From positions 434,001-498,000 of the forward strand of contig CAWUHX010000064.1 in the NCBI GenBank assembly GCA_963922205.1: a DNA stretch of 64,000 bases. Direction: 5' to 3'. This document shows, piece by piece, positions 1-10,740 of this stretch (position 1 is its first letter; each line of letters starts with the position of its first letter). The notes beneath the pieces are model-generated. The model saw only the letters and a program-made list of their open reading frames with translations. It was not told the DNA's origin and searched no databases. This DNA comes from Romanomermis culicivorax. Taxonomy: Eukaryota > Nematoda > Enoplea > Mermithida > Mermithidae. A program made the position numbers and the translations under genes.

Positions 1-2
1 TA

Positions 3-200
3 CTAATATACATTGTAGTCATTACAGCTATAATAAATTTATCTCTCTACAATACTAATACACAATTGTGGGTTGGCTTATTGTGCGCTTGTATAGGATA
101 TTTATTAATTAGTCCTGTACCAGCACTGTTACCTTCTCCAAACTCATTAAAGACAATAGCCACAACAGCTAACACTATAAATAATAATGACAACTTTTGA
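3..200 (+). CDS. Polinton membrane protein, C-terminal part only
   Basis: An open frame runs from the window edge to a TGA at 198-200 (65 residues), so its start lies outside the window. It is hydrophobic: one segment reads from about VVITAIINL and a second contains WVGLLCACIGYLLI, followed by a proline-containing segment and a Thr/Asn-rich tail. This looks like two membrane-spanning segments. It ends 14 bases inside the next gene, the tight packing expected in a Polinton. Small hydrophobic proteins of this kind often sit upstream of the virion genes in Polintons, but I do not recognise a specific family. Coding status rests on the open frame and its position only. Confidence 0.45.
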   Translation, partial: LIYIVVITAIINLSLYNTNTQLWVGLLCACIGYLLISPVPALLPSPNSLKTIATTANTINNNDNF

Positions 201-1078
201 CGACCAATTTTATATTACTCTACCTAGTAATAGCGAATATGGAAACACACCCTCCAATTTTTCAGCTCATTTACCCTACTGTTTAAAACTATATGGAAAT
301 TGGGAGGTAGGCTTAAGTGAAATAATATACAGCTGGTCTACAATTTCCAACCATGGTGGAGATAATGTGATAACATTAATTACAGATGGTATTGGAAATA
401 AAGTTAAAGAAATTAAAGTAATAGTTTTTGAAAAACATTACTTTAATGTAGCTTATTTAATTGACAAATTGAATGATATAATTGGAGCAGCTATTGCAGG
501 AATGGATATTGAAATTGTATTTTCACATGATGAACATGGACGAGGATTGGTTAATTCAAAAATAAAAAGTGGTACAAGTTTGCATAGAATTGATCTAAGC
601 AATTGTTTAATGGAAATTCTTGGTTTTAGAGCTACTAACACTGCTTCTGATGCAACTGCTGAAGATTATTTAAATAGAAGTGTCAGTATTAACCTATATA
701 TTGTTGGGAGAGAAACCACCAAAAAATTATAACACTCATATTCCACCATCCAAATCTATTTTTCTTGCTGATCTAGGAAATAGACATTTATATATGTTGG
801 GGATTCAGCCACCAAATTTGAATGATTTACAGAGTTTTTCTGTTTACTGTAATATCATCAAAAATCAATTTGTTGGAAATACTTTAGCACTAATTTTACA
901 TATAGTGAATGTGCAGGGTAAATACAAGGATATAGTAAGCCGATTATATGAAAAACCTCACTATATACCCATTCAATTGAAAGAAATTACGGCACTTGAA
1001 ATTAATATAAAAAACAGTATGAATGAGTTTGTACCATTCCAATTTGGGAATGTTATAGCTAAACTACATTTCAGGTGA
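187..1078 (+). pseudogene. Polinton penton-like (minor capsid) protein, frameshifted
   Basis: Two overlapping frames carry one protein. The first (ATG at 187, 181 aa to 732) begins with a short N-terminus and the motif FYITLPSNS, then NWEVGLSEI. The second frame (680-1078) carries the C-terminal half and ends in FGNVIAKLHFR. The LPSN start, the W-E-V-G-L block and the final F-G-x-V-I block are typical of the single jelly-roll protein found beside the major capsid protein in Polintons, generally taken as the penton or minor capsid. The reading frame changes between about 705 and 732, so a single intact product is not encoded. Total length of about 290 aa suits the family. The family call is from memory of conserved blocks; a profile search would settle it. 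Confidence 0.75.
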
Positions 1079-1215
1079 AGTACTCCTTCATTCTTATACT
1101 ACTATTGAATTTATCACAATCATTCATTTGCTTTAGGACAGGTTGTCATCAGGTTGAATTTTTTCAAACACTCCTAATTTATTTATTCATTTAATTTTTA
1201 TCTACAAAGCAAAAT

Positions 1216-1737
1216 ATGCATACAGTATATATTCCCGAAACTGTTGATTACTGGGTCATGATTTATCAACAGAGCATACAAGATAGTCAATTTCAATTAG
1301 GTGGTGGTCCATTGGAAGGTTTTAGAGCAGCATACCCATTTTATTATAGACACCAAGCAGCCGGATTGGGTAATTTTTTCAAGAGTCTATGGTGACTAGC
1401 TATGCCCTTGTTGAAGTCTGCAGGAAAACACGCACTTGCTGCAGGTTCTAAAATTGCAGGTGATATTGTAGAAGGACATTCTTTTAAAGAATGTGTTACA
1501 GATCATGGGCGAAATGCAGCAAGCAATTTATTACATGAGACAGTTGATCGTATTCAGAAAGGAAAAGGTCTAGGAAAGTGCAAACATGTAACTTCTACGA
1601 TACATTTGAAGAGCAATAAAATGTTGAATAATGGTCAAATAAAGCAACATAAGCATAAGCAGCTAAAACAACATTCCTCATTCCTAAGAAAGACTCCACG
1701 TAGACTAGTCAGTTTTAAGGATATCTATTCGAAATGA
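1216..1737 (+). pseudogene. Small basic Polinton virion protein, one in-frame TGA
   Basis: The frame opens at ATG 1216 and runs in a single frame to the stop at 1735-1737, interrupted once by TGA at 1393-1395. The first part (59 aa) ends in a glycine-rich GLGNFFKSLW. The second part begins LLKSAGKHALAAGSKIAGD and continues lysine-rich to the end. A glycine-rich GLG..F block followed by an alanine/lysine-rich helix is usual for the small protein encoded just before the Polinton capsid gene, compared by some authors with adenovirus core or cement proteins (pX/pVI). Its stop codon overlaps the next start (ATGA). The single TGA could be a decay mutation; no other break is seen. Confidence 0.65.
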
Positions 1738-3180
1738 GTAAATTTATTGATGCTGCATCTTCTCCTAGTAGTAAAATGGAATTAGATTTATTTACTGTAC
1801 CTCCAACTCAAGTAGCTATTCCTAGAAGTTTTTGAACTGAAATACAACTCGAGAATCCTTGTAATAATGAGGGACCATATGAGTTTGTTGTTTCACCAGA
1901 TTCATATATGCTAGATTTATCAAAAATTTTTATATACTTTACTATTCGAATTACCAAAGCTTATGGTGGTGCTTGCATTTTAACATGGGATGTCAACAAT
2001 AACCCTACTGGAAATGTTGTATCACCAATCAATCTGATTGGTAAAACCTTTTTTAAACAGATCAAAATTTACCTAAATGGAAATATAATATCTGACAGGT
2101 AAATTTTATGATGACTGTATGTATGTGCACATATTTTTTACAGTTCAAAATCTTAGCGGAGATAGATATGCTTATAGATCTTATTCCGAGACTGAATTGA
2201 ACTATGGTCGCAATGCTAAATCAACGCATGTTGCAGCTGCTGGTTATGCTTTTGAAAATGATGATATTCTTGATATAAAGAAAAACAAGGGTGCTTTGGA
2301 AATAGTGCCAATGTTCAAAAACAGTACTGTGGTTGAATTAATGGCCCCGATGCATGCTGATATGCAAGAATGCATTCTACTGAATCAATGTACCTTGAAA
2401 ATTGATTTATACAGACATAGAGATGATTTTTGTTTGCAGAAATTTATATCTACTGACACAGAGGCATACAAAATCCAGGTTAAACGCATGTCTTTATTTA
2501 TTAAAAAAGTAGAAGTTCCAGATAATATCAATCTAGCTATTGAATATATGTTACAAAATATGGATGCAAATAACCCTATTCATCGATGCCATGTTGCAAG
2601 TCTATACATAACAGCTACCCCTCGATCCGCGCCTCTAAACTCATTGTTCACAGGATCATTGCCTCATGGACTCGTTGTCACACTCGTTGATGGTGCTGCT
2701 GCTAGGGGTGATTTTTATCAGAGCCCCTTTAATTTAAACATTTTGAATTAAATGAGATTAAAATAACTAGTGGTACTACAACTTTACCTACTACTCCTTA
2801 TATGCTAGATTTTAAAGAAAACAAATATTTGCGTACTTTCATACAATTATTTGAAGGTGTAGGGATTGGTACAGATAATAAAGGCAATGTAATTACTCAA
2901 AATGATTTTATGACTCATAGTGCAATTTTTGTTTTTGATTTGACTCCCTGGGGTATGGATGGTAACTTTTGGGAACTTATACACAAAGGAACAACCAGTG
3001 TGCAAATGAACTTTGGAGAAGATATACCTGATGGTGGGATAGAAGCAATTATATATGCAGAATTTGACTCTCTCTCTAATTTTTTTATAATAAAAAACAT
3101 TTACAGCTTTATTTTTTGCTTGTGCTATCCTTTTTCAGGTTACTCATTATTTTTGATCCTGGCAGGTACATGTTCTCCAT
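1734..3180 (+). pseudogene. Polinton major capsid protein (double jelly roll), broken
   Basis: The frame opens at ATG 1734 (ATGA overlap with the upstream gene) and continues through 1908-2098, 2157-2751 and 2751-3180. Recognisable blocks in order: the N-terminal VPPTQ segment, IKIYLNG, YAYRSYSETELNYG, VELMAPMHADMQE, DLYRHRDDFCL, SLFIKKVEVP, and near the end FDLTPWG and AIIYAEFD. These are characteristic of the Polinton capsid protein often listed as F54H12.2-like in animal genomes. Breaks: TGA at 1833-1835 where related proteins have a tryptophan; a 58-bp interruption at 2099-2156 that can be read as an intron; a frame change near 2745-2755; and loss of the usual end after about 3080. Not functional as it stands. 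Confidence 0.8.
2099..2156 (+). other. Possible 58-bp intron inside the capsid gene
   Basis: The segment begins GTAAAT after ACAG and ends in CTTAG. Skipping it keeps the capsid frame open, and the flanking residues continue the family pattern without gap. A nearer AG at 2142-2143 would shift the frame. A frame-restoring deletion history is the alternative, because the gene has other breaks. Confidence 0.45.
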
Positions 3181-3224
3181 GAAATGGCAATAATTTTATG
3201 GGCGTCTTTTTATTTTGTCCACTA

Positions 3225-3860
3225 CATATGCTCTTTTTTCTCTGTCCTCTACATGTTCTCTTTAGATCGATTTTTGTTTTTTATACATACCTTCTTAGGT
3301 CTCTTTCTTTTTTCTAGACAGCTTACAGTAGTCTGAGGTCATGGGTTAGATAAGATTATTTTGTAATATAAGCAAACAACACATTAGATTTTTGAAAAGT
3401 CATTCAGTAGCGTTTTTCCTTTATCAAGTACAGGTGCTTTCTTCACTGCTGTTTAATGTTCTCTTCTTAGATCAATAACATTTTTCCTGTAGGTCCTCTC
3501 TTTATTTCCACTAGGCATGCTCCTTTTCCTTTGTCCACCATACCATCTCTTTCAGATCTATGTAATAATCTTTTCTGCATGTTCTTTCTCTATGCCCACT
3601 AGGTGTGCCCTTCTCCCTTGTTGACTTTTTCCAAATTGATTTTAGTTTTGTTACCTTACCTTTTTTCCTTTGTAGACTATAAGCACAGTATGTCCACTTT
3701 TTCTAGATCCATTTTTGGTGTTTTTTTCACCTTACCTTTCTCACCTTTGTGCACTACATAGGCAGTGTATTTCCAGTTTTTTCCAAATCGATTTTTTGCC
3801 TTACTTTTTGTGCCGTACATGCATACTGTATGTCCATTTTTTGTTCCACATATATTTTCA
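3225..3860 (+). repeat. Degenerate T-rich tandem repeat
   Basis: Related blocks recur, each with CTTTGT..ACTA, then a CAGTATGTCCA or ATGCTCTTT block, then AGATCGATTTTT or AAATCGATTTTT. The last two complete units begin near 3669 and 3752, a period of roughly 75-85 bp. No coding potential is seen on either strand. Confidence 0.5.
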
Positions 3861-3913
3861 TTTTCCATTTTCCCTTCATCATTGATGTTCCTTTTCGACC
3901 TACAGTAACACGA

Positions 3914-3981
3914 CTATTACCCTAACTCCACTATTACCATAATCCAAAAATTACCGTAATTCTACTATTACAGTAACTCCA
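3914..3981 (+). repeat. 17-bp tandem repeat, four copies
   Basis: Four consecutive 17-mers of the form CTATTACCNTAACTCCA cover exactly 68 bases, with one to four differences between units. Confidence 0.75.
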
Positions 3982-4050
3982 GAACCTGTATGCTTAACCA
4001 TACCCCTATTAACTGACAAAAAATCGAGCCTATATGTTTACCATACCCCC

Positions 4051-5481
4051 TGTCACATTAACTGAAATTGGAAGCCATGTCACATTAAGCAGATTGGTGA
4101 TCAGTCACATTGATGGGAAAACCCATACCATATCCCATAGGGAATATGGCCATGACACTGTACCTGACATGCTGTGACCCCGTGGGGTGGCTCCATTAAT
4201 ATCTTCAGTTTGGGAACCTAACCCAGCTGGTACTACCACAGTAAAACCCATGGTGTACCTCGACCTTGTCCTTGGGTTCAGCTGTAGAATAAAGGACAAC
4301 ACAGCCCGGTCATGGGTGGCAATCTCTAGTCCTCATTCACTGGGAATGAGGGACGGTGCCATTACTAGAATGGTGTACTGTGGGGGACCCGATTGTTAAC
4401 CTCTATCCCCTTATTGGCCCTGACCTTAAGGGTCTGAGGGCTTTCTCAACTGAGGGTACTCTCAGGGGAAAACTAGCTTAAGGAGGATTCCCACAAATAT
4501 ACCCTGAGCAATAATAACCCCTGAGAAGACCCACTAGATCCTCTTCTCAAAGTACTCGGTGCTGGGCGATGGGTTCAAGGGTCAATGCCTGGGTCCTATG
4601 GATGGCGAGGGAGCGGGTACGGCAATCTGAAGCGGTTCCGCGTGGAGGGTATGTGTATGTGGGTCGGTGGGCGACGGTATCAAACGTTTCCTCAGGGAGG
4701 CGACAGATGTTCCCGATCAATGGCGACGGGTAAGCTCCTACGGTTGAGGTACGGTAACTGGCAATGCAAGGGAGACCGAAGGCGAAATATGTAAATTTAT
4801 TTGATGGGCGGCGAACACAGATGAAATATGTAAATTATAATAAAGATGACGCAAGGCAAATGGGGGACCCAGGCTGTAAAACACAACAAGAGGCTTAGGC
4901 CCAAAAATGAGTGCAAAACTAACGAAACATGCCCTTTTAATGGGCCCCATAATCTACAGTATGCCTTGGGCGGAGTTAACACTCCCCCAAGCTAACTTCT
5001 GCAGCGGAAATCGCTGCACAAGATGCCTATGGTCACATAGACATTTTCCAGTTCACTACGTTAAGCATTGGGGCGAGTTTTCACTCTCCATGCTTAGCAT
5101 AGGAATGTCTTCTAGTGAGAATTTCGAATAAGGCGTTTTACATTGCAAAATGTCGCTAGTTTTTACTGATAAGAGGTGCACCTTGTGCTCCAGTTACAGG
5201 GATGAGCTTAGAGAGCTTATCTTTAAGGGAAATTCTTGACTAGTGGGTTACATACTCTAGTCTACGTGTATAACAAAATAATAAATGGAAATGGAAATAA
5301 AAGTGCACAAACCAAACAGAAACAAAACATAAAAAGTACACACAGAAATTGCATGTAAAAATTATAAAAACGAGATGTAAAATTGATGTAAATTAATGTA
5401 ACACAAAACGTGGGGAAAAACATAATGAAAAAGTATGATGTTAATTACGTGACATTCGGCAAAATTCGTCAGCACGTGACA
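4051..5481 (-). repeat. 3' LTR of the glycoprotein-bearing Gypsy element
   Basis: On the minus strand it starts TGTCACGTGC and ends AATGTGACA, giving matching TGTCAC/GTGACA ends. It aligns along its whole 1,431 bp with the plus-strand copy at 61191-62612 at roughly 85% by eye. Homology stops exactly at the ends: at 5482 the sequence changes to a polypurine tract and at 4050 to unrelated DNA. No matching 5' LTR is left at the other end of this element. Confidence 0.8.
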
Positions 5482-5493
5482 CAGCCCTCCTTC
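5482..5493 (-). other. Polypurine tract of the Gypsy element
   Basis: The minus strand reads GAAGGAGGGCTG immediately before the LTR start TGTCAC. That is the position and composition expected of the plus-strand primer of an LTR retrotransposon. Confidence 0.6.
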
Positions 5494-6036
5494 AAAAAAG
5501 GGCCTCCTCATCCTTGTGTTATGCAGTGTGGCATGTCCGTGGAGGTCAAATGTCCAGGTAGAGGTGACGGCAGGCGGTAGATGGTCCAGTGATTTTTTCA
5601 GTGCGTTTTGGCTCATGGAGTTATGTCAATGGTGCGTGGAGTTGCTGACGTCAATTGGAAATGCATGGAGTTGCTGACTTTAATTGATCTGTTTGGTGAA
5701 GTCGCCAATTGTTGATTGATTTGTGAAATCTGTAACAAGACTAAAAGAAAAATATCGCACATATGCACCTGTGATATGAGGCAATACCTTAGTTTAGACG
5801 CATTGATCGCTGCTCATTCTCCTCTTTACACTGCTGTTCCAGCATGGAGCAGGAGTGGGTATTCCATGAGGGGTATGGCGGTCCTTCGAAAAAGGACGAC
5901 CTTGTCCGTAAGTCAACTAAAGAAGAGAAGAGCTACCTGATTACAGGTCGGAGACCTCAGCATCAAGATGTGGGTCAACGAGATCTTGTGTAAAATCTCA
6001 GTTTGTTGATGGAATCAACAAAGGTGCTGTCTCGAC

Positions 6037-7413
6037 TACCTATGAAATGCAAGGTATCTCCTCTGTTTCAGTAGGCTGATCAGGTGACACGTAGTGTCTA
6101 AGCTGATTGACATGCACAGTATCTTCTTGATCCGTCTCAAACCGAAGGGTGACATTGGGGTATGCCACATTCGTGACAAAATAGGGGCCATCATAAATGG
6201 GCAGCAATTTGGGTGATAGACCACGTTTGCCCTTGGTGCGCAGTTTGAGCACCTGATCACCAACTTTGTATGAGACATCTCGTGCCATGCGATAGTAAGA
6301 CCGAGCATAAGCCACCTGTGATCTCTCAATTCGACTCTGGATCAAGGTCAAGGCATTTGTAAAATGCCATTTGACCTCCATATCATATGTGGAAACATCA
6401 ATGATATGGGCTGGAGGGTTGAATGAGAGCGCCCCATCAACAGGTAGCATGGGGGTGCAACCATACATGAGCTCAAAGGGGGAATATCCTGTGGACTCAT
6501 TCATGCTAATGTTGACGGCGAACACAGAATACGGCAGGTATTCATCCCAATCAGTATGACCTTGGTGGACATACATACGTAGCCCTGTAGCTAGCGTCTG
6601 ATTAGCTCTTTCCACTTCACCCTTTGCCATCAGGTGATAAGGGGTGGAGTGGATTTTCTTAGTTGAACAAATGGCAGTGATTTCGGTCATCAGTTTGGAC
6701 GTGAAATCAGTACCACGATCAGACTGAAGAATCTGCAGTGCCCCATGTCTGCAGACAATTTGTGTAATGAAAAGGCCTGCTATGGTTTGGGCAGTAATGT
6801 CCAGAGTAGCGAAAGCTTCAACCCATTTGGTAAAGTAGTCGATAAAGACTACAATAAAACGGTCGCCACTTTCACTAGTGGTCATTGGTCCCATACAGTC
6901 GACACCTACTTAGTGGAACGGCCCCGTAATGGTGATGGGTTTCAGAGCTGCTCAGGTCTTTTGTCTCGTGGGTTTATTCCGTTGGCAAAGGTCACACTGC
7001 AGACAATAGGACTTGACGTCTGCACTGAGGGAAGGCCAGTGGTACCTGCCGGCTATAAGCCTCGCAGTACGTTTTGCACCAAAGTGTCCAGCAAGAATGT
7101 CGTTATGGTGAGCCTCAATAATGGTAGTAACCATTGATCGAGGGACGACAATCTTGTTGGACTCGCCTGTCCACTTCTGAAGGATGTTATCGAACAGGTG
7201 GTAGCCATTAACATCATTCTGATCACCATAGGGTTTTAGTGACCTAAGAATGGAGGCTAATTCGGGATCCTCTAATCGAGTTGCAAGAAGGTCATGGTGC
7301 TGCGCATCCTGTGATATCTCTGCATAAGACTCAGACCTCGCCAGGTGCTGTGCACCATCAGAGATCATTTGAGATGTTCTCGCCAGGTGCTGAGCACCAT
7401 CGGAGACCATCAT
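6037..7413 (-). pseudogene. Gypsy integrase with zinc-binding and C-terminal modules
   Basis: The zinc-binding domain lies at about 7200-6990: H..H spacing in HHNDILAGHFG and C-x2-C in CLQCDLC. The catalytic core follows: aspartate in FIDYFTKWVEAF, aspartate in SDRGTDFTS, glutamate in KGEVERANQTL. The C-terminal module contains YKVGDQVLKL and YDGPYFV. All three D, D, E residues are present. The frame is continuous with the RT frame upstream but carries stops near 6952 and 6910, between the zinc domain and the core. It inserts element DNA into the genome in living relatives; this copy cannot make an intact protein. Confidence 0.85.
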
Positions 7414-7599
7414 AATTTCTCCTTCGGCTCTGTATAGGGGAGTATCGTCGATACTGTCCCTGATGCGGGAATTAGGATCAGGAAGGTGTGATAATGCATC
7501 AGCATTACCATTAGACTGACCTTTTTGTGGCAGAATTGTCAGTTTGAATTCAGCTAACGCGAGGCCTCACCGAGCTATCTGGGCTGAAGGGTTGGGTTT

Positions 7600-8956
7600 T
7601 TACAACACAGCCTTAACAGCAGTGTGAGCGGTCTGAACAACCACCTCATGTTGAAAGAGATAAGGCCGAAAGTGCTTGACCAAATGGACAACAGCGAGAG
7701 TCTCTAACTCCGTAATAGTGTAGTTCTTCTCAGCTGCCGTTAACCCTCTACTGGCGTATGCAACAGGATGGTCGTATCTATTATCATCTAACTGGCTCAG
7801 AACTGCTCCTATCCCTAAAATACTTGCATCAGTTTGAAGTATGAAGGATTTGGTAAAGTGGGGATGGCGCAGAACAGGAGGGTTCATCAACAGCCTTCGG
7901 AGTTCGTCGAACGCCCCTTGCTGAGGTTTTGACCACAGGAAGGTAACTTCCTTCCGTAAGAGCTTGGTCAGCGGCTCCCTGAGCCGGGCCCAACCAGGGA
8001 TAAAACACCTATAGTAAGACAGGAGACCAAGAAAAGACTTGATGTCTTTGGAATTTTGTGGAATGGGTAGATCTTGGACGGCAGCCAATTTGACTTTATC
8101 CGGCTCTAGACCGTTCTGTGAGATACCGTACCCTAGATATTCTACCTCAGAGTGCGAAAACTTGCACTTGCTCAGTCTGAGCTTCATTCCACCCTGATCG
8201 AGACGCGTAAACGCATCCATCAGGCGCTCAAGCATCTGGGTGTGAGAGTTCCCGAACACCAAGATGTCATCGAGATAGGTCAGTGCCGAGCGCCACTGCA
8301 ATCCTGTGAGAAGCAGGTCCATGAGATGTTGAAATGTCCCAGGTGCATTGCAAAGACCAAAAGGCAGATAGTTAAACTGGTAAGGTCCAAAAGGCGTGTT
8401 AAACGCCATTTTCTCCTTGTCTGCCTCAGCGATAGGTATAGACCAGTAGGCATTAGCCTGATCAAGGGTAGTAAAGTATTTCATACCCTTGAGTGCGTCC
8501 AGGATATCATCAATCCATGGGAGAGGATAGACATCCTTTTTCATGACCTCCTTAAGACCACGAAAGTCCACACACATCCGGTGTGACCCATTTTTCTTGC
8601 GAACCAGAACAGTATTAGTAGCCCATGGAGAAGTGCTAGGCCGAATAATAACATTTTCCCTGGAGCGCTTTGACTTCTTGCATGATGAGATGCTTTTCCT
8701 TGGGCGCGGTGGGGTAAGGGAAATGGCAGACTGGGCGATTGTTACCCCTGCTGATCTAGTGGTGCATGAGGTCAGTGGAACCTGTGTCCTTTTCATCAAT
8801 AGCATAGAGGTCAGTGAATGCAACCAGTAGATCAAGCAACGCCCTTTTATCCTGTGAGGAGATATCTGATGATATCACAGCATTTGCTTCAACCCACTTA
8901 CGGTTAAGAATGGTATCAGACTTGACTGCCAATCCCTGTGAGGAATCAGTGTGCAT
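7600..8956 (-). pseudogene. Gypsy reverse transcriptase and RNase H
   Basis: RT motifs in order: LVRKKNGSHRMCVDFRGL, FTTLDQANAYW, LPFGLCNAPGTFQ, the catalytic YLDDILVF, and YLGYGIS. RNase H follows with QTDASILGIGAVLSQ and the glutamate in TELETLAV. The region 8956-8756 continues the previous frame and holds the start of the RT-proximal segment; the frame changes between 8835 and 8756. The main frame (8835-7600) ends at a stop after HTAVKAVL, and two more stops follow before the integrase. Catalytic residues are intact, so the breaks look recent compared with the divergence of the family. Confidence 0.88.
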
Positions 8957-9858
8957 CTACACATGACCCATGGTCATGTGCGCATAGAGAACCACTGAGT
9001 GTGTACTCGGGTTAACTACCTGTAGGGGTATGCAGCCATTAGTCACAGTACTCACAGTACCAGCAAAATACACAATGCGTTGTTGTCCCAAAAGAGGCTT
9101 AGGAAAGAAAGCTACCTCGGGCACAGTTGCGTATAATGCAGGTACAGGTGCAGTAAATTGTGTCGACAAGCGAGGCTCAAGGACAATCAACTCCTGCAAG
9201 GGTAGTGCCCCACAAGCGATAGAATGATTGTGAATGAGGCCCTCGCATGGAATTTCAAGTTCCTTGAACTGAAGAAAGGATTTCTCCCAGTTCAAGCTGA
9301 CACAATTGAACCGTCCGAGGAAGTTCGTCCCCAAGACTAATTCAGCCGAACAATTCTCTTGAACTTGGACCTGAATCCATTAAGAGACATCAGCCACTGT
9401 CACCCTGACTTGGCAGTGCCTAGCAGTAGAATCGGAGACCCATTGGCTGCTATGGGGCGAGCCCTAATCTCTGTGAGTACCAAGTCGGGTAACTGAACCC
9501 CCAACTTGTGATCCAGGAGCGAGAAAACTGCTCCTGTATCAATTAGAGCTTTGGCTTCCACCCAATTGTTCGGTAGAACTCTGATATGAGGGGTCCTCAT
9601 TTCAGTAGGGTAGAAAGCTGACACTACATGACTTGGGTCAGGTACAGGGTCATCAAAACTCGACTCTGGTGCATCAGTTCGCCTCGGTATTGGCAAACCA
9701 GTGCGTCGGAGTAATCCTACCAGAGCGTAACCAACCAAGGCTTCCGGATTGGTCCCAGGAGTGGGATGAACCTGAACAGTAAGTACATAATCCGATCTTT
9801 CTCCTGAGCTCTGAGTAGCTCCCAATGATTTGAACTCAGCGTCAGAGAGTGGTGGCAC
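8957..9858 (-). pseudogene. Second aspartic protease domain of the Gypsy element
   Basis: The active-site triad is seen in EAKALIDTGAVFSLLD and the C-terminal glycine motif in LGTNFLGRF. Between them the frame changes near 9400-9334. About 90 residues N-terminal to the active site are Pro/Asp-rich. This is the protease expected next to RT in Gypsy elements, cutting the polyprotein. It is distinct in sequence from the other protease copy at 10096-10668. Confidence 0.75.
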
Positions 9859-9917
9859 CTCTAGGACGGGGGATGCAGGGGCATCAGAATCACTAGGCTC
9901 GCAAAAAGGGCCTTTCT

Positions 9918-10095
9918 CTAGTGTAACAGGAGAATTTCCAGGCGGGGGTCAAGGGCAGTTTGACCCTGGCCTGGCCATAAAGTGACTGCTGGCCCGTCTA
10001 GAAGAGGTCTGACTACCTCTGGTTGACCCATGGGATGAGGCAACTGAGGAAGCTTACGAGGGTGGCCGAGAAATGGACGAAGTCCTTGATCTGGA
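9918..10095 (-). other. Proline-rich linker between the two proteases
   Basis: The stretch has Pro/Gly/Asp-rich coding character in one minus frame (repeated PGP, PDPD, LPQLPHP) and is GC-richer than its surroundings. It does not match a zinc knuckle. It may be a linker of the polyprotein; the frame differs from its neighbours, so it may also be a product of decay. Confidence 0.3.
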
Positions 10096-10668
10096 TCAGG
10101 ACCCGGACCTGTGGGAGGCCCTTGATAGTGAACGTGTGTTCTCCCACCAGGGTTCGACCTGATCAATCTCAGCCACTGTTGAGAGAAGTGGCAGTTCTAC
10201 CGCATTCAATCGACAGACTTGTTGTTGGTAATCAAACATGATATTCTGGAATTGTTCTAGAAAGTCCAATCCGAGAATCAGATCAATAGGTGCCCAGAAG
10301 GGAGACCTAGTCTTACACACATAGAGATGTATATCCACTCTTGTGTGTAGCTGACGGGTTCCTGGCAACATGATCTCATAGGGTCCCGATAGTAGAGTAT
10401 GGATGGCTTTCCCATTGATACTCATCAATGAGTTAAAGTCGTGATGCTGCTGGAAAGCCATCGCCGCCTTCGGACTCTCTTTAATCAAGACTTTGTGAAG
10501 GTGTTGACTAATGATGGTCCGTGGACAACCAGTGTCATGGAAAGCAGGAGTTTCCTTGTGGTCAACTAGTATGACAAAACAGGGAGTGATCCTGTCTAAC
10601 TGAGTTGGCACATCGTTCTGTACGTAATGAAAATTAACCCAACGCTGAACTTTTGGGAGGAGGTTCAA
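10096..10668 (-). pseudogene. First aspartic protease domain of the Gypsy element
   Basis: The active site is in AFHDTGCPRTIISQHL, the flap region follows, and the closing motif is LILGLDFLEQFQ followed by FDYQQQVCRL. This is a complete retropepsin-like domain of about 110 residues. It is in the same frame as the glycoprotein upstream (only a TAG at 10741-10743 intervenes) and as the start of protease 2 downstream. A protease placed straight after a glycoprotein membrane anchor is unusual. Confidence 0.78.
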
Positions 10669-10740
10669 TGGAAAGTATTGGCTAACAAACCCAACCTGTC
10701 TTTTCCGCAGGCGGTAACTGAGATAATAGGAGAACCCAAC

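Larger units (their letters stand above)
1..3182 (+). mobile_element. Polinton/Maverick virion-gene block, decayed fragment
   Basis: Four consecutive plus-strand genes occur in the order membrane protein tail, penton-like protein, small basic virion protein, double jelly-roll major capsid protein. This is the structural-gene cluster of Polinton (Maverick) DNA transposons, which are related to adintoviruses. Genes abut or overlap (3-200 overlaps 187; an ATGA overlap at 1734-1737), as in compact viral-type operons. No polymerase, integrase, ATPase or protease of this element lies within the window; they may lie to the left. Every gene carries stops or frameshifts, so this is a relic. I see no terminal inverted repeat at the right side. 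Confidence 0.85.

Noticed and set aside
6371-8830. Plus-strand frames of 62-144 codons opposite pol
   Set aside because: Antisense shadows of the minus-strand RT and integrase frames.
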